From positions 58,237,775 through 58,301,774 of the forward strand of contig OW121744.1 in assembly GCA_933228675.1 (NCBI GenBank): a DNA stretch of 64,000 nt. Reading direction: 5' to 3'. The stretch's first letter is position 1, and every line of letters begins with the position of its first letter. A program made the position numbers and the translations under genes. The notes under the pieces were generated by a model. It saw only the letters and a program-made list of their open reading frames with translations. It was not told the origin of the DNA and searched no databases. Shown here piece by piece: positions 23,301-32,300 of the stretch. The DNA is from Stomorhina lunata. Taxonomy: Eukaryota; Arthropoda; Insecta; Diptera; Rhiniidae.

Positions 23301-26300
23301 TGCATGTCAGAATACTTAAACTTCATCAAATCGATGTGCTATTGCAAATCTAAGGGCATCTACATTTTGAAGCATCTTTTCTGCATGGTTTATCTGGTCT
23401 ATCGAACTTTATTAAATGTTCGTAAAATATGTGTCTATTTTATTTCGAAGCTACTGGCTGGCTTAAATATGCATTCTCTACTTGTAGTCTATTAATCATT
23501 ATTTTTCACAAAGGGACCACTTTAGAACCCAAGTGAAGCTTCCCCAGACATCAGCCACCTGTCCAACCTAACCTTTGGGTGCATAACTATTCTAGATTAA
23601 TTTTAAAGACTCTTTGCATATAATACTAGTATAACCAAATATTGCTACGAATTACATTAAGTACTTTTGGAACACCATTGGTGAAGGGTATCCAAGATTC
23701 GGCAAAGCCGAATATACCACTCTTACTTGTTCTTTCTTAAGTAGTTTTCGAATGAGTAAAAATCTTTTCTTTTATATTTACGAAAGTTATACAGACCAAT
23801 AGGTTTTACATACAATGGAGCTCAACTTTGGGTCAGTGTAGAGGCCACTGTGCTAAAAATAGACATGTTTTTAAAACATAGGACTAAAACTCCAACTACC
23901 CATTGGCCGATTTCTGCATATTGTGCTACAACCCGCCCAGTAGCTTAAAAGTTATTGAAGTAAAACTAAAAAACTTCATTTGCAATACTTCGCACCATAA
24001 CTTCTAAACCAGTTGGAAAAAATTTAATTAGTTTGTGAAAGTAGCAAACTAACAAATAACAAAAATGTTATGCACCAAAATATTCCCCGTTTTTGTTTAA
24101 TTAAGATTTTTTATCGCTTAAGATCAATATTTTTCCTGTCGCTTGCGATCATTTAAATCTAAGGGCTCGATATAAAAATAGAATACTTACACATGGGTTT
24201 TAGTTGACTAACGAGTTCCTCTTTAGTCCACTCTTTCTTGTCGCCCCATAAACTGATGCTGGGTGCAATAACAGCCATTTTATTATCATCCGGATATGGA
24301 ACATTCAAATAATGAACCAAAACAATATCGGGATTCTAAATTAGGCAAAAGAATAATGAAAATAATTTACTTACAAATCCATCAGCATAAAAAACTAAAA
24401 AGGGAAAGAAAAAAGATAATGTTAGTTTTTTTTTTATTGAAATTACCTGTAACAACCAGTAACATCTGCGATGAAATGTGGGCAAAATGGCAGAATGTAC
24501 ATAACAACCATAGATGCACTGAAATCATAAAGAAAAGAAATTGCGAAATATATAAAATTTGGGACAAACAAAAACATAAAAATGTTGTAAAAATCTTAGA
24601 ATATCAATAAAAATTATTATTATTTTCAAAATTAAAGATTCTAAGAAAAACAAAAATATTTTTGTATTTATTGAAGATAAATTAAATTAGTTTTTAGTGT
24701 TTTTCTTTAAGAGATTTGACTTTTAAGTTTCATTACAACAAAAAAAAAGACAATTTCCATTTACAAAGTAAAGGCCAAAGAACAACCTCTTTTGGTAACT
24801 AGTGCCAATATACCAACCCTTTTATTCTTAACATTCGTATTTTTTGTCCACAAATTCCAAAACAAAAAATGCTAGAGTTACAAAAAAATCAGAAGAACAT
24901 TTCGTTTTAAAAATGATAAATTTTTATTTTAGTGATATACTGATATACCGCTGTTTCGTAATCTAATTCATTGAGCGAGGACCAAACATTCATTCTACTC
25001 CTTCAGTTGTAATTTTCTTTGATGGCAGGAGTTTCTATATTTTTTTTTTCTTTGGTATGTTCCTATTTTTGTGTTGTTGCTTTCATTTCATATGAAGAAT
25101 ATTAGTTTATCGCGTAAAAATATTCCAGACATTAGACAGACGCGTTGTTGTCTTAGCATTTCCGTCTTCAAATAAAACATAAATCTTAAAGTTACATTTT
25201 TTTCTTGGCCTTTTTCAAAGGCAAAAATTAGAAAAAAAAATTATACGAAAAAAAGCTAACATTTACATCTACGTTTAAACATATTTAAGATATAAGTTTG
25301 AATGGCTGAGGAAAAAAAAACGTAAAGAAAATGGGTTGGCAAATATAAATTCATAAAAATTAAAACTCAAAGCGAAAAATGAGTTGAAAAAAATTGGCGT
25401 GAAATTACTTTGTTTTTTTGTTGATTTTTTTTTTTTTTTTCTAAATGTTGTTTATAAGAAAATACAAATATGGAGGGGACTACCGAATATGGAGTTGAAC
25501 TAGCGGAATCCACTAAATGTTTTTAATTACTCAGGGGTGTCATAGAAACCAAGTCGGTTTTTCAATTTCTCGGTTTTGAAAACCAATACTGGTATTATTT
25601 GGTGTTATGAAACCAAGTCGATTTTGTTATTATTGGTTTGAAATCATACAAAATGTTCGAATCAATTGTTTATTATTTCATTTGAATTTTTTGTGAAACA
25701 TCAAAAATTAAAAAAAAAACATAAATAAAAATTATTTAAAAAAAAATAATTTGAAGAAAAATGTTCAGTTTTTTGGGTATAGGTATAAAAAAACGCTGCT
25801 ATTTGGACAAATGAAGCTTGTATACCCCAACATAATCAAGAAACAAACCACAGTCAATCAAAGGACGATTGTCACTTACATAGGATATCCGTTAAATTGA
25901 TATGCATTTGCTTTACACAAAGAATATTCTAGCCTTACAATTTTCCCCATTTTTGAAATTTTTTATGTTTGTCGAAGCTAAAAAGTACCAAAAAAAATTT
26001 TTCCCTTTTTCTCCCCTTTTTTCGAAAATTACTTACCACTTGTACTGTTTTTTTGTAGCTGATCCAAACTCGATTAAAATTTCAGTTCTATTGTTTTTAG
26101 TTTGGGAATCATATCGTTACTGAATTTAACCTTTTTTATCCCTCACAAGGCCGAATTATCAAAAATCCGATCTTAGTGGATCTTTAAATCGAAAAAGGTA
26201 CCAGCTGGCCAGTAACGCCTATGTTTTGAAATGAAATCTGTTAACTGTAAGTTGCTTGGTTTATTTCCAATACTAAACCAATAATATTATTTTCTGTGAC

Positions 26301-29300
26301 ACATAAAACCAATAGAAAATGTAGTTCGAACATTAATATTGGAATTCATGAACCAATTTAATTTTTTTGTCGTTTTCAAAACCAATGAAATTGGTTTCTA
26401 TGACACCCTTGATAAATTGGATTTTGATTTTATTTCTTGTATATTTTGTTTTTGTCTTTTCTTTAACAAAGCGCCACCAACCGACTTTGTTAACATCCAA
26501 ATCTCAACTGAATAATTTTAATACTCATTTTTACGAGTTTCATGATCGTGATCATGATATATGAATACAAATGATCGTGATCCACTCCTGGTGGTATAAA
26601 CTGCCTATCTTTGGTTATAAGTTACTTATCAATAACTTTTCCGATATAGCTAAATTGTCAAAAAAGAAATGGTTTAATACTTTAGAAAAACTCATATATT
26701 ATTGGTGCAACAATGAAATGTCTTGTTATTCAACACAATTTTTGAAGGATTCATAAAGAGTACGGCAGAATAAATGTGCTTTCTGCCACCTTTTTCAAAC
26801 ATCTTCGGTCGGTCCCTGGAAACACTTTTTTTATTTGGTCTTAATCTAACATTTAACCCTTACACACAAGAAAAAAAATCGCAAGTGTTTGTTTTCCTTC
26901 CTACTAGTAATTTTGTATGTTTCCGTTAGGAAATCATAATTCATGGCATTTCCCCAAAATTAAAAAAATGAACACGAATAAAAGAAACTAATAAAAACAA
27001 AAGCGATATTTGAGTAAAATGGGAATAAATCCAAAGATAAACAAACATATTCCTTTTACAAACATATCTTAGCCAGAAGAAAACAAAAGGCTACAAATCT
27101 CAGTCATTTTCTTTTTTCTAATTCTTTTTTTTCTACATTCTTCTACATTCTTGTACTTTTTTCTAATTGTATTCTTTATTAAGTCGTAAATTAATTCCAA
27201 AGAAAATCCTAATAAACGACGCTAATTTGCCGGCACTTAAAAACACTTAGGAAATGGAATAAACGAGAATTACAAATGATAATGTTATGGCATATGGTTG
27301 GTCATTTTTGTCGTTATTTAGCGAATTAAGTCGGAAAGTAAACAAAGATAGGGAATGGAAAACAGACATCATATATGTAAAAAAAAGATGGCTAATTGCC
27401 TAATGCTTAAGTGTATGTTCTTATTACTTTTATGTTTACTTAAGAGAAAGTGTTAACATGTAGAAAACTTTTAGATTAACCTTTAGCAAACTAAAAAGTA
27501 AAATCTCATATTTTTTCTTAACACTTGTCCTGTATAATGGGTCAAAATTGCCCAAACGGTTTTTATTGCTTGATATTTTCGCAACTATTCAATTAATGTT
27601 TCTGAAAATTTTGTACTTTTATTTATTTAGCGAATAGTGTATAAATAAAACATATAGATCTCATAGCCCTTTTCAGAACGTCTGTATTAAAAAAGTAACG
27701 TATTTGACATAAGTGGGTCAAAAGTGCCCAATACAAAATAATCAATAAACACATTATATCAAGACTCAGAAATTTTGTTTTATGTTCTCTGTGTAAAAGG
27801 GGATTTACTACCGATCTTACAAATTAGTGTAAATTGGAGTTAACGTATTTTATAACGGGACTATGAGCAGCCACAAGAGAAACGAAAAACGAATTTATTC
27901 AGTAGAAGTGCAAATTTTCACAGTATTAGACTTTTGTTGTTGTTTGTCGGGTTTGTGTTTGTATTATTATTACTATTCATATTTTGGAATAATGAAACCA
28001 GAAGAAATCAGTGCTGTTTTGATGCAGTCAGATCTAGAAGAGGAATCTGCTAATGATGCATCAAGTTCAGATGAAGAAGATTTCGTTTCGGATGTTGGAT
28101 CTGTTTATGATCCTAATATTTCCTTGAGCTCCAGTGAAGAGAATTTCGAAAATCTAGTTTAAGCAAGTTCAGAAACTACGACATACACTTCTAAGAATGG
28201 CAAATATATATGGTCAGATACATCAGCGATACAAGGGGTTGGAAGATCAGCTAAAGAGAACATTATCTATGTCGCCCCTGGCCCTACTCGTTATGCTATT
28301 TCTAGAGCAGATGACATAAAATCTACATTTATGTTGTTTATGCCAAATGAAATAATGAAATTAGTTGTTGACATGACTAACCTTGAGGGTAATTATGAAA
28401 CATATATTGAGAATAAGTCAGTATTCGGATGATTTAGTTCATACTTTTAGGTCAATCGGTGTTTAAAAATGATTGGATACCTGTAGACAATGTCACCATC
28501 GAAGACTACATTGGACTTCTTCTACTGGCTGGAGTATATCGTTCTCATGGGGAAGCATTGGAATCTTTATGGGATGACCATAAAGGCCGACCATTATTCA
28601 AATCAGCTATGAGCTTGAGAAGATTTCAAAATATATCTCGTGTAATCCGATTTGATAAGAAGTCTGATAGAAATGAAAGACGAGCTCGTGATAAAATTAA
28701 GAAAAAATTACAATCCATCTGAATTTGTAACTGTGGATGAGCAGATAGTTCCATATCGTGAACGTTGCCCCTTTAAATAGTACATACCGTCAAAGCCAGG
28801 GAAATATGGTATTAAAATTTGGGCATTGTGCGATGCAAAAACCAGTTATGCGTGGTCTTTACAGGTATATACCGGCAAAGGCAGAAACTGTAAGCCAGAA
28901 AAAGATCAAGGGCGACGTGTCGTCTTAGATCTTATCAAAGATTTAAAAGGACATAATGTTACCTGCGATAATTTTTTTACTTCCCATGAATTGGGTATTG
29001 ATTTGTTGAAACGAGATATAACAATGGTCGGTACTGTAAGAAAAAATAAAACGTTTTTACCTCCAAAATTTTGCAGCTAAAAGGTAAACCAGAGAGCTAT
29101 GCACATTTTCTATTTGACAATCAAAACAAAACTACAATACTTGGATATGTACCTAAAAAAAATCGATCTGTTTTTTTACTTAGTACATTACACCACAATA
29201 AGGAAATAAGAGCAGATACTAAAAAGCCGGAAATTATTCACTTTTACAATGAGACTAAAGCTGGAGTTGATGCATTAGATCAATTGGCAAGAACATATAC

Positions 29301-32300
29301 TTGTAAGAGAAGAACAAATACATGGCCTCAGGCATTATTTTACAACATTTTGGACATATCAGCCTACAATGCATACGTGGTTTTTCTTAACATTAATCCG
29401 GACTGGAATTGCAGTAAAAAATATAAGCGTCGCATTTATTTGGAGGAATTGGGCTTAAGTTTAATTACGGTAGAGATGTCAAGCAGAACGAATTTACCGC
29501 GAGGTAGTGATGCTAAATTATTTGTCAACAGCGTTCAAAATGACCTAGCAACAGGCTCAAAAGTAAAAAATTTGAAAAGAGCTCGCTGTTTCTTTTGCCC
29601 AAATCGGTCGAATAGCACAAAATATTCTAGTAAGTGTTCGCAATGTAACAAATTTATATGTAAAAATCATTCGGAGGCTAAAATAACATGTCATGTATGT
29701 AAAAAAATTAATAAATAAGTAATATTTAGTATTGGGAAAAATTGACCCACAAATGTTACATTTTATTTCTTAAGCGCAGGATAAGGGCTAATTTCATATT
29801 TTACACAAATTTTATAAGTGTCTAATCATATTAAAGGGGTCTTAGGCTCTTTGGAAAATTTTAGAAAAAATGGATCTACGTATTTTATTAACTGATCCTA
29901 GTTAGGGGTTTTGGAAAATTATTGATCAAACAATAATTAAGATGATTGGAACAATAATTAAGATGGCAAAACACATAAACGCACAAACAAACATAAATTC
30001 CATGAGCACGTGTGTGTGCCTTAGCTTTTTCTCATTGGATAGTCGTCTCCATTGTTGTTTCTGAATTAGAGTAAAAGCGGTATACTCTCTTTTATATGGG
30101 ATTTTTCAAAACGACCATACGGGAAATCAATGTATGGAAGTGCAACATCTTTATATTATAAAGTCTTTGATTGCAACAAACAAATTTTAAAAAATATTTC
30201 CATATTTAACTCAAAATCTGTTAGTAAAACTGAAACCGAAGTTACATTTTTTGTCACTTCTTAGATTTTGACATTTAAAACGCAAACATGACTTATTCTA
30301 ACTAAACTTAATTCAGCATGGCCACTATAGCTTTGGAAATTGAATGCAACTTCTGTTTCTTATTTAAATTTGTATATATGTTATTGTTAGTACATTTCAT
30401 TATTTCTATTTACAATAAAGCTTACCTCAGTGCCTTGTACTTTAAGTTTCATATGATCTTCTCTGGTAGTCTTGCCATCTTTACGTTTTTTCCAGCAATA
30501 ACCGTCACGTCGATAGCGCACCTTTTTCCGGGAATACAATAACAGAGAGCCACTCTTCGGTCTACAATATTTAATAAATTTAGTTTTTATAAAAAATTAA
30601 GTCAAACATATAAAAAAGAAATTTATATATAAAATAAAGCTAAACAGTTTGTTTTTAAACTCTCAGACATTTTTATACCCACCATCAAAAAGAATGGGAG
30701 GTATATTGTGATTGTCATTCCGATTGTAATTTCCTTAATATTGGCTCAAAAATCAAAAACGGTATATATTCTGAATCCTTATGAAATTCTAAGACGATTG
30801 AGCGATGCCCGTCTGTCTGTCTGTTGAAACCACGATAACGCCTAAACGAAGGAGCTAGCTCACTGAAACTTAGTAGAAACATTCGTCATCTATAAGAAAA
30901 TTTTGGTATTGAAATTGGGCAAAATCGGTTAACATTTGACCATAGCTCCCGTATAACCTCGTCTAGACTAATCGCATATTTGCTAATAAATAACAAATTA
31001 TAACAGCTATGATGACAAAATTTGGTATCTAGAAGTTTTACATAAGCACTAGGCAGCATATAAAATCTCATCGAAATCGGTTCACATTTAAACATAGCTC
31101 CCATATAAAAAACTTACGAAAACAGCCTAAATTCCACTTGAAATTCACTTAAATGCCAATTAATAATAAACTGTAAAAGCTTTGGCCACTAAATTTAGCA
31201 CAAGGAAGTCTTATTATGCCAGTGTGCAAAATTTTGTCACAATCCGTCACCATTTGACCATAACTCCCATATAAAAAACTTACGGAAACACAAAAATACC
31301 AAAAGAAAAGGGGGTTTATGTCCGTCTGTCATTTATATAAAAGCGGAATAGCGCCTTAACTAAAAGGGCTACAGCAACAAAATTTTACAAAAGAAAGTCT
31401 TATGTGAATGCCAGCCAGTGTGCAAAATTTCGTCACAATTAGTCACCATTTGACCATAGCTCCCATATAAAAAACTTACGGAAACACAAAAATACAAAAA
31501 GAAAAGGAGATTTATGTCCGTCTGTCCGTCAGATAAAAGCGCGACAGCTCCTTAACTACAAAAGCTAGAGAGACAAAATTTTACAAAAGTATTTTTGATA
31601 TGTAACAAAAGTTGTGTACTGAAGATGGGCGAAATCGGTTCACATTTAGTTAGAGCTCCCATATAACCCAGCCCCGGGAAACACATGAATGCTGATAAAT
31701 TGAGTACAATTGTAATAGCTATGACGACTAAATTTAGAATAAAGAAGTTTTATGCAACTATTGGTCAGTATATCAAATTTTATAGGAATCGGTCCATATT
31801 TGACTATAGCTTTCATATAAAAAACACTCCTGGAAACCAAAAAAAAAAAAAAAAATGAAGCAAAGGCCAGTTAAAAGCTATTAAATTAGAAACTGTGACA
31901 GCTATTGCCACTAAATTTTGCAAAAATAAGCTTTATATAAATACCAGATAGTGTGTGAAATTTTGTTACAATCGGTCAACATTTGGCTATAATTCTTATA
32001 TACATATATTACATCCCCTTTTTATATCTACAATCAAAAAGATTAAAAAAGACAACAGCATATTAAGATTATGTATATGGCAGATGCATTAGGAACTCCT
32101 AGCAAAATATATGGACCCGTCGTATTATTATCAACTTATTTATCCTAACTAAATATTAAGCTAAACGAAAAGTATTTAACAATTTATTAATGTAGAACCA
32201 TACCCGGTTACGATAACGAATTTTTTTCAAAGTAAATAAATACTAGGGAAACCACTTACACACTTTTGATTGTTGAACTATAAAGCTACTGCAACCGAAG

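Larger units (their letters stand above)
20096..23732 (+). mobile_element. Large INE-1/DINE-1-like element (about 3.6 kb)
   Basis: The 5' end has ATACCCTTCACCAATAGGTG, a short hairpin, then GATCGACTCAGAATCGG and a long GTCT/GTCC tract (20221-20260). The 3' end has GATTCGGCAAAGCCGAATAT, a hairpin, then ACTCTTACTTGTT. This layout matches Helentron-type INE-1/DINE-1 repeats of flies. It is much longer than usual because other DNA is nested in it: a second GTCT/GTCC region (21019-21118), the foldback at 21892-22988 and a LINE 3' fragment at 23281-23575. Same strand as neither Camta nor its exons (plus). Confidence 0.75.
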
